Assembly (NCBI GenBank): GCA_964030785.1
Contig: OZ034975.1
Span: 40,423,569 to 40,487,568 of the forward strand
Direction: 5' to 3'
DNA from: Siderastrea siderea
Taxonomy: Eukaryota; Cnidaria; Anthozoa; Scleractinia; Rhizangiidae
Length of the DNA stretch: 64,000 nt
The notes below the pieces were generated by a model. It saw only the letters and a program-made list of their open reading frames with translations, was not told where the DNA came from and ran no database searches. Shown here piece by piece: positions 10,359-22,380 of this stretch (positions are counted from its first letter, which is position 1; every line of letters starts with the position of its first letter). The position numbers were made by a program, and so were the translations under genes.

Positions 10359-10739
10359 CCTCAATGTCATTGCAAAGAGTCAATCTTTGATTTGCATTGT
10401 AATTAGCATTTAGCAGAGTCATCTCGCCATAGCCATTTTAGGCTGAATCGTGGACTCTTAGTCCGAAAGCTCTATTTTACTTTTTCGAGTTTTTAGATTT
10501 TACCGTTGGAAGAACATGTTGTGAAATAGGATAACCGTTACGGCCTCCGATTTTCTGTTAAGGTCTTTTAGACGATGAAATGCCTTTTAAAGTTCTGCCC
10601 AGTTCTAAGAATAAGAGCGCGTGTAAGTGTAGCCGTGAAACTTAAATTTCACCCATTGTGCAAACCTGTAAGCTACAAGCCAAAAAGCCAATGAGCATCC
10701 TCAACAGACTTCACGCATATGTTTAAATTGTGTTTTTAG

Positions 10740-10846
10740 ATGGTCCTCGATTGTCTCTTATCATTGGCACTTCAGTGGGGGGAGGAGTTGTAGCAGTGAT
10801 TGCAGTAGTGGTTGTCATCGTTGTTATTGTGAGACGGCGTTACTAG
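10740..10846 (+). CDS. Ig/SEA receptor, transmembrane exon and stop
   Basis: Entered in phase 1 (acceptor TGTGTTTTTAG), this exon encodes a single hydrophobic span, LIIGTSVGGG, VVAVIAVVVVIVVIV, then the stop-transfer RRRY and a TAG stop at 10844-10846. The receptor would be a type I membrane protein with almost no cytoplasmic tail. A strong donor-like site (AAA|GTGAGT at 10885) lies 38 nt after the stop, and another (ATT|GTGAGA at 10829) just before the basic residues. A splice form with a longer tail is therefore possible; none was proven. AATAAA signals at 11013 and 11025 fit a 3' end here. Confidence 0.75.
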
Positions 10847-11012
10847 GGAAAGCAGAGGCGGAGCCGGGACCGGTGGCCGTGAAAGTGAGTAACAATTAGA
10901 ATAAGAATCTAAACCAGTAAAGGAAAGGTTTTTTTTACGAAAGTGAAGGCGTTGGATTTCCCGATGTGAATTAAAGAACTTTAAACTTCTTAAAGTCTGG
11001 TTTTTTTTTGTT

Positions 11013-11030
11013 AATAAAAACATAAATAAA
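11013..11030 (+). terminator. Candidate polyadenylation signals of the Ig/SEA gene
   Basis: Two AATAAA hexamers (11013-11018 and 11025-11030) lie about 170-185 nt after the stop codon. They suit a 3' UTR end close to 11050. AATAAA is common by chance in AT-rich DNA, so this is only supportive. Confidence 0.35.
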
Positions 11031-11049
11031 GAATGTAATAGGTTAACGT

Positions 11050-13384
11050 GAAAGGCCTAGGGTTCATATCAGCTAGCCTTTTGCTGCTCAATGACAGCTG
11101 AGTTCTTTGTTGTAATTAAAAAAAAAAAGAGAAACAGTTAATATATCAGTGATTCGTAACATTCGATCAGCAACTAGTAACCAATTTGTATGTTCAGCAA
11201 CTCCCTGTGGGAAATTTGTGTCTACTTAAAATACGGCAATTATCCAAATATGCGCTAAATATTCACCATGTTTACGTATTTATTGTGTCCTATTACTTTT
11301 CGCGTTTGAAAAATGTCAAAACTTTGAGAAAGTGTCACATTGGGCTTGAAAAAAAACCCAAATATTTCTTTTATTTATTTATTTGTTTGTTTATCTATTT
11401 ATTTATCTATTAGCAAAAAGGCGTACCCTTTGAACATAAATCTTGAGGCATCAAGGCTTGCCCACGTCACAGACTGCCTGCCAGAGAGGTTTTCTATTCC
11501 TTTTCGTCGTCCAGTTTGATGATGGAAGGAAATAGGGGATATCTACGAATTTTTAACAATCATTCATCGGGTCTTAGACGAGCTTATAGCGAGCAGCACC
11601 GAGTTCGCTATACGACCAGAATGAGTGGTAAAATTCTTATAAACAATTCCAGGAACATGAGAAACGTTCTTATCTTACCAAGATAATATTAAAGGGACTG
11701 CTTTTTTTTTTTTGCATGGGCGACCATTCGGATCTGAGAAACTGAGAAATCCAGGGTGACTGAAAATTTCGGAGAATCTTCTGAGTTTTTGACCTAATGC
11801 CGAGTATAGAGTTTCGAGCGGTTTCTGAAGCTTACTCGCTACAGACGCGCTTTTCAAATTAAAATCGCCGGCCTTGGCTCCAGACTCGCGAAAACCCCAC
11901 CACATCAAAATGGTGGTTAATTTCTGAAGTTGAGGGCTTCCCGTGATAATTACCTTGAGTCTTGAGGGTTCCTAGTTGTTTTATATAAATTTATGTATTA
12001 TATGTTTTATATATTTTAGTTGCTCCTAGTAGTTTTATGTAAACTTTCCTTTTTTCCGTTTATATCGAGGTTTGATGATGTCCGCTAAAGTTGTTTCTTG
12101 TTCTGCACCTCATATTTAGTTCCAACGGTTTTCGAATTTCAGGAATCTTACGAACAGACGCAACATGCAGACGATACAAATTCTTAAGAGAGACACTACT
12201 TTACCTAAAAAGAATGAAAATCAAGGCACCGAATTGCAGCTCCGAGTATGGAAGAGAAAACAAGAATACTCCAGTGAAGGTCAAGGTCGAGAGATCACTC
12301 TTCCTTTAAAAGTTGTACAGCTATTTCAATTAATGTTGTCGGATAAAAATCTCAAGCTCAAACGACAAAAAGGTGGTATGACTAGTTGTGACCAATATAC
12401 GTTTTAGTCTTCAGTGTGATACTTAGGACGAATCAAGAGACACTACAAACGTTTCTGCCGTCCGGACGTTCTTTTTTATTTGAGCAAGGCGTTGCTGATT
12501 TCATAAAAAAAAAACACCTGTCACCTTTCGGTCTTGTCACAAAAGCTTGGCTGAAAGCTTCATTCGACAACTTTGATTGAAACAGATGTCTACATGTAGT
12601 TTTTCTATGGGTAGTACCAGTCTGTTATGGCTCGCTTTTTTTAAAATGTGTTAATAGTATTCAGAATATAGGCTATATGTGAAATATTTTTGTAAGCACT
12701 ATAACATTTTTTATTATAATTAGTTTCCAGCCCACGTAAATCTAAGGCCCAGTTCAGACGTAATGTAATAATATTCAACTTGCGATTTCACTTGTATTTA
12801 AGTAGAGTGTGTTAAATTTAAATCGATAGAATTGTTCTTTGTAATTTTTATATTGCTCTTGTTACTTTATTTTGACCAGATGCCTTGAGAACGATGATGA
12901 AAATTTAGCGCAAAGAAGATTTTGTAGCCGCGCAATTTCGCGAGGGTTTTTATGCCTTTCATTTTCGTGAGCATGCGTATTTTTTCAATAGATCATGTGC
13001 GCAAGTCATCACGTAAGAATATATTTGAATTTGACGGGTAACTGGCATGAGATTGACAGTTCTCGCCTGGTCAAAATAAAAGGATGGGAGCGATAGCTCT
13101 TGGGTGATTCAAGCTAGCCTCTGTATTGTAAAGTTATCAGTTTACATTAAAAAGACAATCTTGAGAGAAGAAAGTTAGCTTCAGTTTTGTTGCTGGTCTG
13201 TACGCTAGTCCCCCCTAACAGACTATTTCAACATGTGTTATGTAGTTCATTAAGTTATCCGCTATACCCTTTCTTAGTTAAAAGTTTTGCAGACAGTCCG
13301 TTAATTAACAATTATTTTTATAGTCCGTTTTTTCTATTCATGTTTTCGTACCACTATGACAGATCAAAGTAAATGCTGTATCGT
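11050..13384. other. Non-coding stretch downstream of the Ig/SEA gene
   Basis: No gene was recognised. A TTTA/TTTG microsatellite lies at about 11370-11412. A purine-rich open stretch at 12142-12407 follows an acceptor-like TTCGAATTTCAG but has no domain and no agreed frame with the gene upstream. The rest looks like ordinary AT-rich intergenic DNA. Confidence 0.4.
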
Positions 13385-14060
13385 CTCAAGTAGTTTAAGG
13401 CCTGGGTCAAGGGCTTTATCCTGAAAAAAAAAACAGTTTATTCATGTTAACTATAACAAACGGACTAGAACTGAATCGAGATTTGGCACATGAAAAGGTT
13501 TTACTGTCCTTAACATTTTGAAGTATAATAAGCTTTCCCATAAGTCACGTGACATGTCACGTGGTCATTTTTCTTAAAATAGCAAATCTTTGACGAACTG
13601 ATGTCGGGTTTAAGAGAAAGCATAAAATAAAAACGCTTTTCTGATGCAGAATAAAATTTCCAGCCCTTCACGTTTGCAATGATCGTCCACTATTCTTTAA
13701 AAAAATTTTAAAAGAATAATGGAGCTCATTTTTAAGCCCAAAATTCAACCTTTGATTATCTATAACTGTAATTTTGAAACTCAAGGACAATCATTCCAAA
13801 CGTAGGAAGTTAAATATGTTAAATTGCCATCGAAATAGCTAATTTATTTAACTATACAAAGAAAATTCGCCACCATATCGCTGATTTGCTCAATTTAAAC
13901 ATTTTGATCACGTGACATGTCACGTGACCAAACTTATGCGTTAAGGCAGAAGAAGACGTCAAGATTAACATTTAGGGAAAATTTCGACCTGGTCTAGGCA
14001 ATCTATCCGAAGATATTAAGTGTGAACCATATTTTCCGAACGGCCTTAAACTACTCGAGA
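13385..14060. mobile_element. MITE-like element with CACGTGA palindromes
   Basis: The left end CAAGTAGTTTAAGGCC (from about 13387) is mirrored by GGCCTTAAACTACTCGA at the right end (about 14043). Inside, two near-palindromes, GTCACGTGACATGTCACGTG (13545) and its relative (13908), sit symmetrically. A related left end (CTACTTAAGGCCTAGG, near 14308) with another CACGTGAC pair at 14459 suggests a second, less complete copy next door. Confidence 0.55.
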
Positions 14061-16079
14061 TGTCCTTAAACGTTCGGGGTTTAAGAAATCGAGTAAAAAG
14101 AAGTAGTATTTTCAGTTTTTTAAGGGGCCAAACTTGTCAATTCTATTTTCCTCAAGAAATTTTTTTAGAACAAAAGATGAAAATGTGTGGTGAAATGAAT
14201 GGGGAGGTGATACTTTCTTTTCACACGGTTCAACACATAGTCAAGGTGTATGTATCTTAGTTAACACTTCATTTAGACATACTATTGAAAATTGTAACAA
14301 ACTCAAGCTACTTAAGGCCTAGGTTAAGCAAGGAAACTGGGCTTTTAACAAAATCATGTATATCTTTGACATCATACACTAGATGGCCGCAAAATTTTCC
14401 TGGTAGATTGTTCTCAATACGAACATTTGCCTTAAAGCGACAATCAAGCACATGGTGGTCACGTGACTGGTCACGTGATGCACCAAAACTTCGTTCAGTC
14501 TCTGACCAAATTGCCGCCGAAAAACAAAAATCATTATAAACAAATGCGCTGAGCAAACAGCCTATTAAAATTACCTACCTTTCACGTTTGGAATGAATTT
14601 CCTTCATTTCTCTCAAAAAATATTAAGGACGAAAGTATCGTAATGGAATTTGCGTAAACATAATCGCTTTTCGCTCTTTGTAGATACAATCGGAAAGTTC
14701 ATTCCAAACGTGAGTATAAAGGTCTGCCATGGCTACTTCACATTTGGTTAAAATATTCGATTCTAATTGAAAACTCGGCGGCAATTTCAGCATTTTCTGT
14801 GTCCTGTTTAACACAACACAGAGGCACCATTTTGTTTTCCTTTCGTTTCACAGAGAAGGGCCTGGAGCGGACTATTAGACGAATCCGCTGGTCTAAAGAG
14901 ACAACAACGCGACATGAGGAACTTTGGCCATGAAAAAAATTCTCAGCATGCATTCATTAAAAGTGTTATTTTACGCCAATCATTTCTGTCAGCAATGAAG
15001 AGAATTATATCAACACGTGCGATCGGTATGTGTCCTTGCGGTTACTTAACAGCATGCCTACATTAAGATTGAGAAAGGCGATCACGTCGTGAAGTAAAAA
15101 TTATTACAGGAAAGAACGAGCGCAGTCAGCGCAAGTGCGTGGATTTTCAGGTAAGTTCGTTTGTCTGTTTTTCGGGTAACTTCCTTTTGGCTCTGTCGAA
15201 TTCCAGCAACACAAAGGGTTTAGGTCGCACGACTTGTCACCATACGCCAGGAAACGAAATCTAGAACAGGCCCAGAGAAGTATTCAGACTTGTCACGCCG
15301 TTTGTAATGATGTGGTGCAACATGTGTTCGTCGTTTCAGTTTTATGGTATATTTTCTTTGCTAGACCGCCACTATAGTCCTTTGCGACAATTAAAACCGG
15401 CTGATGCATGCAATTGCGATTTTAGTAGATTTTCCTGGTCAGGCTGTAAAAAGAGAATTTAATTTTGGGTGAGAATTATCCGGGCAGGAATTTATTTCAA
15501 CATTACGTAAACCTGCAAATTCTCCTCGATGCTTCTTAGAAAACTGAAAGTTCATAGTTGTTTTTACTAAGCTGCGTTGCTGATTTGCATGTAGGTCGAG
15601 CAAGAACCCGACATCGATCAAATTTTTAGGCTACTGACTTTTATGTGAAGAAACGTATGTTAGAGGACCCACGGGACGTGGTGGCGCTTTCACGACTCGA
15701 TTATAATTTATTCGAGCTACACTAGTATCATGTATTAAACCTTTCCCAGCCGCGAGTCATTGCGTTTCCTTTGATATTTTACTTACGTTATTCCAAGTAT
15801 AGAAGGTTTCCAACCTAAATACCCTACTTGTAGCGACTGCTTGGGTAATACCAGGCTTTCTTCAAAATGTTATATTGAATTTGTGTTTTGCGTGTAACAC
15901 AATGATGGCGGGAAATGTAAGGTTTTGAGAATCGCGCGCGTCTTAACGAAGACCGCTCCACGAAGCTATGGAATCGAGACAAAAGGAGACGAGAGACCTT
16001 TGGTAAGTGGCAATAAGAATTACAATTTTAAATACGTGTATACCTTAAGGCGAAATATTAGCATCGCGCTCTACCTTTA
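14061..16079. other. Non-coding stretch, no gene recognised
   Basis: This contains the partial relative of the preceding MITE (about 14300-14900) and otherwise AT-rich DNA without splice-supported coding. A short ATG-led frame at 15969 ending in a GTAAGT donor was considered as a first exon, but no partner exon in phase was found. Confidence 0.35.
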
Positions 16080-16915
16080 TTCTGATTTTCTCACATAATA
16101 TGCTGTACCTGGAAACTTGATCGCTATCGTTACGCTTTGTTTTCCTCGGGTATGATATACCCGGAAGCATTACTTTTAACATCGCGCTTTAGTTTATTCT
16201 GTCTTCCTTGGGTAGCATATACCTGGAAGCGGAATGTCTAACATCGCTTTAAAGCTTATTCTGTCTTCCTTGGCTAGCGTATACCTGGAAGCGGAATTTC
16301 TAACATCGCTCTTTAGCTTATTCTGTCTTCCTTGGATGCATATACCTGGAAGCGGAATGCCTAACATCGCTTTATAGCTTATTCTGTCTTCCTTGGGTAG
16401 CGTATACCTGGAAGCGGAATTTCTAACATCGCGCTTTAGCTTATTCTGTCTTCCTTGGGTAGTATATACCTGGAAGCGGAATTTCTAACGTCGCTTTATA
16501 GCTTATTCTGTCTTCCTTGGGTAGCATATACCTGGAAGCAGAATTTCTAACATCGCGCTTTAGTTTATTCTGTCTTCCTTGGGTAGCATATACCTGGAAG
16601 CGGAATGCCTAACATCGCTTTATAGCTTATTCTGTCTTCCTTGGGTAGCGTATACCTGGAAGCGGAATTTCTAACATCGCGCTTTACTTTATTCCTTCTT
16701 CCTTGGGTAGTATATACCTGGAAGCGGAATGTCTAACATTGCTTTAGAGCTTATTCTGTCTTCCTTGGGTAGCGTATACCTGGAAGCGGAATTTCTAACA
16801 TCGCGCTTTAGCTTATTCTGTCTTCCTTGGGTAGCATATACCTGGAAGCGGAATGTCTAACATTGATTTAGAGCTTATTCTGTCTTCCTAGGTAGCATGC
16901 ATATACCTGGAAGAT
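16080..16915 (+). repeat. Minisatellite, about 62-bp unit, roughly 13 copies
   Basis: A unit containing TTATTCTGTCTTCCTTGGGT, then TATACCTGGAAGCGGAAT, then CTAACATCGC and CTTTAGC recurs every 61-62 bp. The first two copies and the last are degenerate; the middle ones differ at few positions. There are no spacers, so it is a tandem repeat and not a CRISPR array. An alternation of GCATATACC and GCGTATACC and of ATGTCTAACATTG and ATTTCTAACATCGCG suggests a higher-order dimer unit. Confidence 0.93.
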
Positions 16916-18309
16916 TCTGTTATTTGTGCAATAAAAAAGAAGCAAAACAAAACAAAAGATTAACCGATTGCCAGGTTTTCATTTACAATTTATGTACATT
17001 GAATGTTAAGTTGTATTACCACTCTAAAATTATCATATTTTTTGAAAACCTTTTTCCTGGTCTTACAGGTAGCGGGGCGGAGAATTTATTCAATTCAATA
17101 TTACCGGTTACACAATTGTATTCTTGAGTTTACCAACATTAGTGTTGTATCTTCATTAATCCGGAAATTGCGGTTTCTTTCATTTCAGTTTAGGAGAGCT
17201 TGAATTACTTTTTTGTGGGCATTTGTTTGATTTCCTAGTGTGTTCAGCTAAACCTCAAGAGACGGAGAGGTGTCAAACCTTGGCTTTGAATTAGCTGGCT
17301 GCACATTGAATGTGCAGCCAGCTAATTTGCATAACATGTTTTCGCACCTCAAAGCTTGTCATGCAAAATAAATATGGCCGACAGACAAAGCTACGAACGA
17401 GCCAGATGAGCTACAGATGAGAAAATGGCATAATAAACTTCTCTGATAACGTCTTTGGCGTCTACTGCTTTAACATCGGACAATTTTATAAATGCATGAT
17501 TATGCTGTGTATTTTTTGTTCCTTATCACACGTCTTTTAAAGACAATAAACTTTATAAGCTTAAAATCCTTGTTAAAATAAAATGATATTTTGAAATAAG
17601 CACCTGCAACATATCATTTGGGGATACGCTTCAGCTGTTCAAAATCATATCTGTTTAGATTGTTTGCTTATTGAATGGTTTTCATTCAACTTCACTCTAC
17701 TGCCAATAACCACTGCTCACGAGGGGAGGGCTGGGTAGTTGATTGCATTTCGCAACTGCAGACAGAACAGATTGAACCACGACCAAAACTTTCCCATGGA
17801 GAGGGATATAAAGAGCCAAAGTTGGACGGTAATTTTTAGCCATATTTTGTGTCCCAGGTAGGATTTTTAGTAATGCTTTCTTCCCCCCCAAAAATATTAT
17901 AAGCTTCCCTCTCCCTAACCCCTCCAGTTTTCACTTGGGCTGGGTGGGTGGGGATATATAGCATAAGAATGCGCAATTTGCGCTAATTTCCCGCCGACAA
18001 AAAAGGAAATCCGCAAAAAAAAAAGTGAGCTTAAAGTAACTGGACTAACTGAATGAAAATGGGAATTGACTGTGGATTTGCTCGTGTCTGTTTGTGGGAA
18101 ACAAAATCCATGGTCCAAAAAACATTAGAAAGGAGAAATGGTGAAACAGGGTATACATGGAGACTTTCAAAGATTACCCACGTATGCATATCAGCAAAAG
18201 TAAGCAATTAATTTTTTTTAATAACTTTTAATGGCTTCTGAGAGTTTTTTAAACTTACAGTTAACAAACAAAAAGCGTTAATTAATTAAAAACAACTTTT
18301 TATTGGTAG
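16916..18309. other. Non-coding stretch upstream of the SAP-domain gene
   Basis: Nothing was recognised except the palindrome at 17289-17327. The first exon(s) of the gene at 18310 should lie here or further left, because that exon opens in the middle of a reading frame. No in-phase candidate could be supported. Confidence 0.35.
17289..17327. repeat. Perfect 39-bp palindrome
   Basis: AATTAGCTGGCTGCACATT is followed after one base by its exact reverse complement. It is probably the shortest form of a foldback element. No coding or known regulatory role was recognised. Confidence 0.8.
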
Positions 18310-20490
18310 GTCTAGTCCTAAAGAAACACAAAAATATAGACAAGAAGTTTGCAAAGTGGGCACCTCCCAGTACAAAAAATGTGTACTTGGAAGCATTCTC
18401 ATCTTCCAGGTGGAAAAAAGCAGCTGAGGGCAGGAAAACATTGCACATTGCAAACAACTGCAAATGTTGTACAGTTATGCACCCCACTGAGAGCAGTCTT
18501 TTCGAGAAGAAAAGAGGTTGTGTGCCACTGAATCGGGAATCATTCACTGCAATCCGGCAACAAGCACAGGCAATGTCAAAGCCACTCCCGAAACCGTCCC
18601 AAAGTGAGGTGAGGACCATTGGGACAACAATTTACAAGGAGTTTGACAATACATGCAAGGAGAGGTTGGGAAAATCTTTCAGTGAAGTCCTGACACCAGT
18701 TCCAGAAGCTGGTTTACAGCACAAGATGACACCTGCTGAAAGAAAGAAAAAAAATCGAAATCAAAAAAGAAAATTCAAAAAAAGCGTAGAAAATCTTGGA
18801 AAGAAAATGACGTACAGCTTCATCTAGCTCAAAGATCATCATTTGCAACAAGAAAGCGGCAACGGCTAGATGAAAGCTTCGAGAGTACTGACGAGGCTGA
18901 GGAAAGAAGCCAAGCGAAAAAGCGAAAAAGCGAAAAAGGTCACATGGACCAGCATCAATTGATGTAGAACTGGATCGACTACTGGTAGATGTCACTACTT
19001 GGACATCTGTAACCTGCGATCAGGCCGAATTTTAGCATCGCTCTCATATTCTCTTACGTGGGTCGCTCGCTAAAATAGGGCCTGATACAATCTCTCACAG
19101 GAGTTCGTGTCGGCGGCCAAATTTTGGCCGCGGGAATCTCGCAATCTGATTGGCCCTTTAACAATAGAGCTGTCAACGGAAGAAAATTGTCTACGAGACT
19201 TGCTCACAATTAAGAAGTCTGCCGAGGTAAACGTGTCGCTCAAAGATATTCTCGTCGTTCTAGGAGAATTGTGATCATTTCTTTCTCTCCTGAGAATGGC
19301 GTCCGGTTTGACGCAAGCTGTCTCTCACTCGGAGCAGAGAAGTACAGCAACAGTGAAGTATGTATCCCGTTTTATCGCATCGTGTCTCCAAATTTTCATT
19401 TGAAGGCTTTCAGCTAGTATTGAAAATATAAGCAGAGTAGTGGTTGTATCCGCGTTTTACGAAACGAAACGAACAGCAAGTATCTTTCGCCAAGAGTGAT
19501 CAACAAGTCAACCGATAATTCCGTAAACTTAGCGATAAGCTGATGTTTAGTGAGAGCCGCACTCAGCGAGATGCTATATTTATTTTTACCTAAGTAATAA
19601 AGACTTTCAGTTTATTCATTCAGTGTTAATAATGTCGTTTTAATGATCTCTGACATTGATATCAAAGGATCTGACTAGGTTTATAATAAATGTTCTTCGT
19701 TTTAAAATTCGCTGCTGTTTAGAGATGAAATTCGCTGGTAATCTCAAATAATTATCACTTCTGGAACTAAATTAAATTACAAAACACTCGTTTGTTTAAA
19801 AACGGTTTTATTGATATCTTTTTTCTAAAGAGTGAAACTGAAGGTATTTCTCTTAATTTCCCAAGGTATTTTACGCAGAAAATCGGTGACAAATGCGTAG
19901 AGAATATTTCCGGATACCACCTGAAATGAGAAAGGATTCAAACATGCAGCATATTTTGGTACATGACAACCTCGTCGTGTTCTGAATTTTCATTCAGTTT
20001 CAGCTCAGACAGAGCAACTATGTACAATACCGGAGCGCGTACCTTCAAGTTGTAAATTTGAACGCTAGTGCCAAGATTTATCGTAGCCTGTGATTTTCTT
20101 ATTTTTGCCGACATTTGACTACTTTTTGCGAATGCCATTACATACACATATGGGAAATTTGCATACCGAGGAGCGTGCAAGCAAAACAAATTTTGATTGG
20201 CCGTTTTGTTGAATGTCAATCAATCAAAAAAGTGGGCGGCAGACGTTCCGTAGAAGAATTGTATCAGGCCCTCTTTTTCGTTTCGCCCTTCCCGCCGGAA
20301 TGTTTCACCGAGCGAAACGAAAATAGAGTCTGATCGCAGGTTAGGACATCAGTGAACTGGTCACAGAAGGCCAGGGAATATAAAATTAGGAAAGCAGGCT
20401 CGTCAACTTCCCCACAGAATGCTGGACAGCTTCTGAAAGCTTTCTTACAAACCCAAGGAATTAACACTGACAAGTTTGAACAACAAAAGG
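18310..20490 (+). pseudogene. SAP-domain gene, first visible exon, split by a transposon
   Basis: After an acceptor (TTTTATTGGTAG) the strand encodes a basic, Lys-rich protein region: HKNIDKKFAKWAPPSTKN, CKCCTVMHP, ESFTAIRQQAQAMSKPLPK and MTPAERKKKNRNQKRKFKK. The frame then changes at two purine-rich runs (near 18775 and 18925), giving RQRLDESFES and IDVELDRLLVD. A 1334-bp element interrupts the exon at 19010. After it the protein resumes (SQKAREYKIRKAG ... GINTDKFEQQK) up to a donor at 20491. This exon ends in phase 1 and fits the next exon at 22381. The family was not recognised. The frame changes suggest a decayed copy or assembly indels. Confidence 0.6.
19010..20343. mobile_element. Non-autonomous TIR element with 9-bp target duplication
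   Basis: The element begins TAACCTGCGATCAG and ends with the exact inverse CTGATCGCAGGTTA. It is flanked by GGACATCTG (19001-19009) and GGACATCAG (20344-20352), a 9-bp duplication with one mismatch. Removing the element and one duplicate restores an open frame across the exon (...TTWTS then VNWSQ...). There is no transposase ORF. Target duplications of 8-9 bp occur in hAT- and Mutator-like superfamilies; the class is left open. Confidence 0.85.
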
Positions 20491-20636
20491 GTGGGTAATT
20501 TTATTTTGGGTGTTAATGAAGTCTCTTTAAATGACTTATAATTCTCATGGTAAGAGTGAAGCCATGGGAAATTTAATAAAAGCAAACACAGTGGAGTGGG
20601 GGTGGGTAAGAGGCACAGTTGCTTTACTCAAACAGG

Positions 20637-20868
20637 CCATTTCACAGTTGTGTTCTTAGTGACCCTCCCTTTGAGTGGAAGTGAGGTTAGAGTTGACCTT
20701 GTTTTGATAAAGACCCTCCTGCTTTTCACATGTAAATCATGTTGTTCTCATGCTAACTAGTTGTATTTACATATGAAAAGCAGGAGGGTTTGTATCAAAA
20801 CAAGGTGAACTCCAGCCTCGCCTCCACTCAAAGCCCAGGTCACCAAGCACACAACTGTAAAATGGACT
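20637..20868. mobile_element. Foldback MITE, about 100-bp arms
   Basis: The left arm (CCATTTCACAGTTGTG ... CCCTCCTGCTTTTCACATG) and the right arm (CATATGAAAAGCAGGAGGG ... CACAACTGTAAAATGG) are imperfect inverted copies of about 100 bp around a short centre. It lies in the intron of the SAP-domain gene. Confidence 0.75.
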
Positions 20869-21369
20869 ATTTCTGCTAACAGAGTATTATTCATATAGTA
20901 CACAAGTTCAATTGAGACTGAGATTTAGTCTGTATGTTTAGTGTAGGTAAGGTGGTCAGTAAGTGCCTATTAGATCTCAAAATACCCTTGCTGGATCAAA
21001 ATTGTTCATTAGCTTGAGGGCTTTGCAACTTACAGGTTGACAGCTAAATATCTGAATGTCCAGCCTGCCCTAACATATTTCATAAGGGTGACCCTACCAA
21101 TTGCCTCCAATAACAAAACCTCTCCAAAGTAGGCTGCACAAAAAGTCCAGGGCTTATATTCAGAACTTTATGGTATACACTGTACACCACGTACACGTAT
21201 AACACCCAGAACTACATGGAAGCCATTCTAGCCATCCTCAAACAAAACTATTTAAAAATTGTCTCACCTTTTCTCTGCACTTGACCAGACTAATGAGACT
21301 GCAAGAAAAATATTTTTATTTGGTTAAATGTTAACTGGTCTAATTATAATGAATTCAGCAATAAATATA

Positions 21370-21512
21370 TATTATTTGCCGGCCGGGAGGTCCGTATTGA
21401 GAAAAACTGTGCCAGAGGTCTTGAGTACGGCCCGAGGCCGCAGGCCGAGGGCCGTGCTCAAGACCGAGGGCACAGTTTTTCTCAATACGGACCGACCAAG
21501 GCCGGCAAATAA
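21370..21512. repeat. GC-rich foldback repeat
   Basis: ATTATTTGCCGGCC ... AGAAAAACTGTGCC is mirrored by GGCACAGTTTTTCT ... GGCCGGCAAATAAT. The whole 143-bp stretch can fold into one hairpin with a CGAGGCCG centre. It gives mirror-image open frames on both strands that are not genes. Confidence 0.8.
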
Positions 21513-22380
21513 TATTTTTATTTTTTTCTTGTTGTTTTTCAAAAGTTAAACGTGTCTTGTTGTTTTCAGAAAGCAACGTTTTGCAAGCGCGCGTAAAATG
21601 AACCATGAAACGAAGCCGTTTGTGACACCAGAGCAGCAAAATACGCTTTTTTACTCTGTTAAAACTCAGAAATCACAGGAAGCAATATAACTAAAAGAAA
21701 CCCCTTTATTTTCCCAAATTTCGATACATGTAGCTAACTCCTGCTCGATTTACTCAAATGTTTGTCGAAAGGGAAGAGGCGATTTACATTGGCCTGTTCC
21801 GTTGACCGCGGTCAAGATCGGAAAATTCCGCCCGCTCCCGGAACCAATCAGATTGCAGGATTTGGTTCATCTTGCCCGCTCACGCGCTGAGAAAAAAATA
21901 AAAACAGAGATGTAACATGTTCAAAAAAGTAAATCAAAACTACATACTTTGCGATTAAGGGAACTCTCCCTTTAATAAAAGGCAATAAATGGAGATTTAA
22001 TATGTGTACATATATAGCAATTGAACAAATGTTGTCCAAACAAAAAATTAATTATAAGCCATGAACAATATGTCCAGTGGATTTCTTGGAAGTTAGTATG
22101 TTTGCTTACTAAGACATGCTAAAGCTATACTAGGACTTTGTTACATAGGGGTTCATTATAATTGGGGTTCCACTGTAACAAGCTTGACAGTGTTGTCTTC
22201 CAGGAAGTCATGACTTAGCAATTCTACCTTGTTTCCAATTATTGCTTTTGTTTTTCACAGAATAAAATTAATGCAAATGTTTCTCTAGCTGAGTAAAAAT
22301 ACAACATATGTAGTACTTGGAGAATACAAAACTACGTTAAGTAGTAAAAATAACTGAGTTTAGTGTTTGCTTCCTTTTAG

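Noticed and set aside
12142..12407. Open purine-rich stretch after an acceptor-like TTCGAATTTCAG, possible last exon of the Ig/SEA gene (ESYEQTQHADDTNS in one frame)
   Set aside because: No donor in the transmembrane exon gives a sensible join: the frame with the basic stop-transfer already ends at TAG, and the alternative donor removes the basic residues. No domain.
15975..16010. ATG-led short frame ending in CTTTG|GTAAGT, a possible first exon of the SAP-domain gene
   Set aside because: Its phase (2) does not match the exon at 18310 (phase 1), and the nearest acceptor downstream gives an immediate stop.
16080..16915. Regular repeats resembling a CRISPR array
   Set aside because: The whole 62-bp unit repeats with no unique spacers, and the context is a eukaryotic genome with introns.
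18278..18619. 113-residue minus-strand frame opposite the SAP-domain gene
   Set aside because: Shadow of the plus-strand coding frame; composition and lack of domain do not support it.
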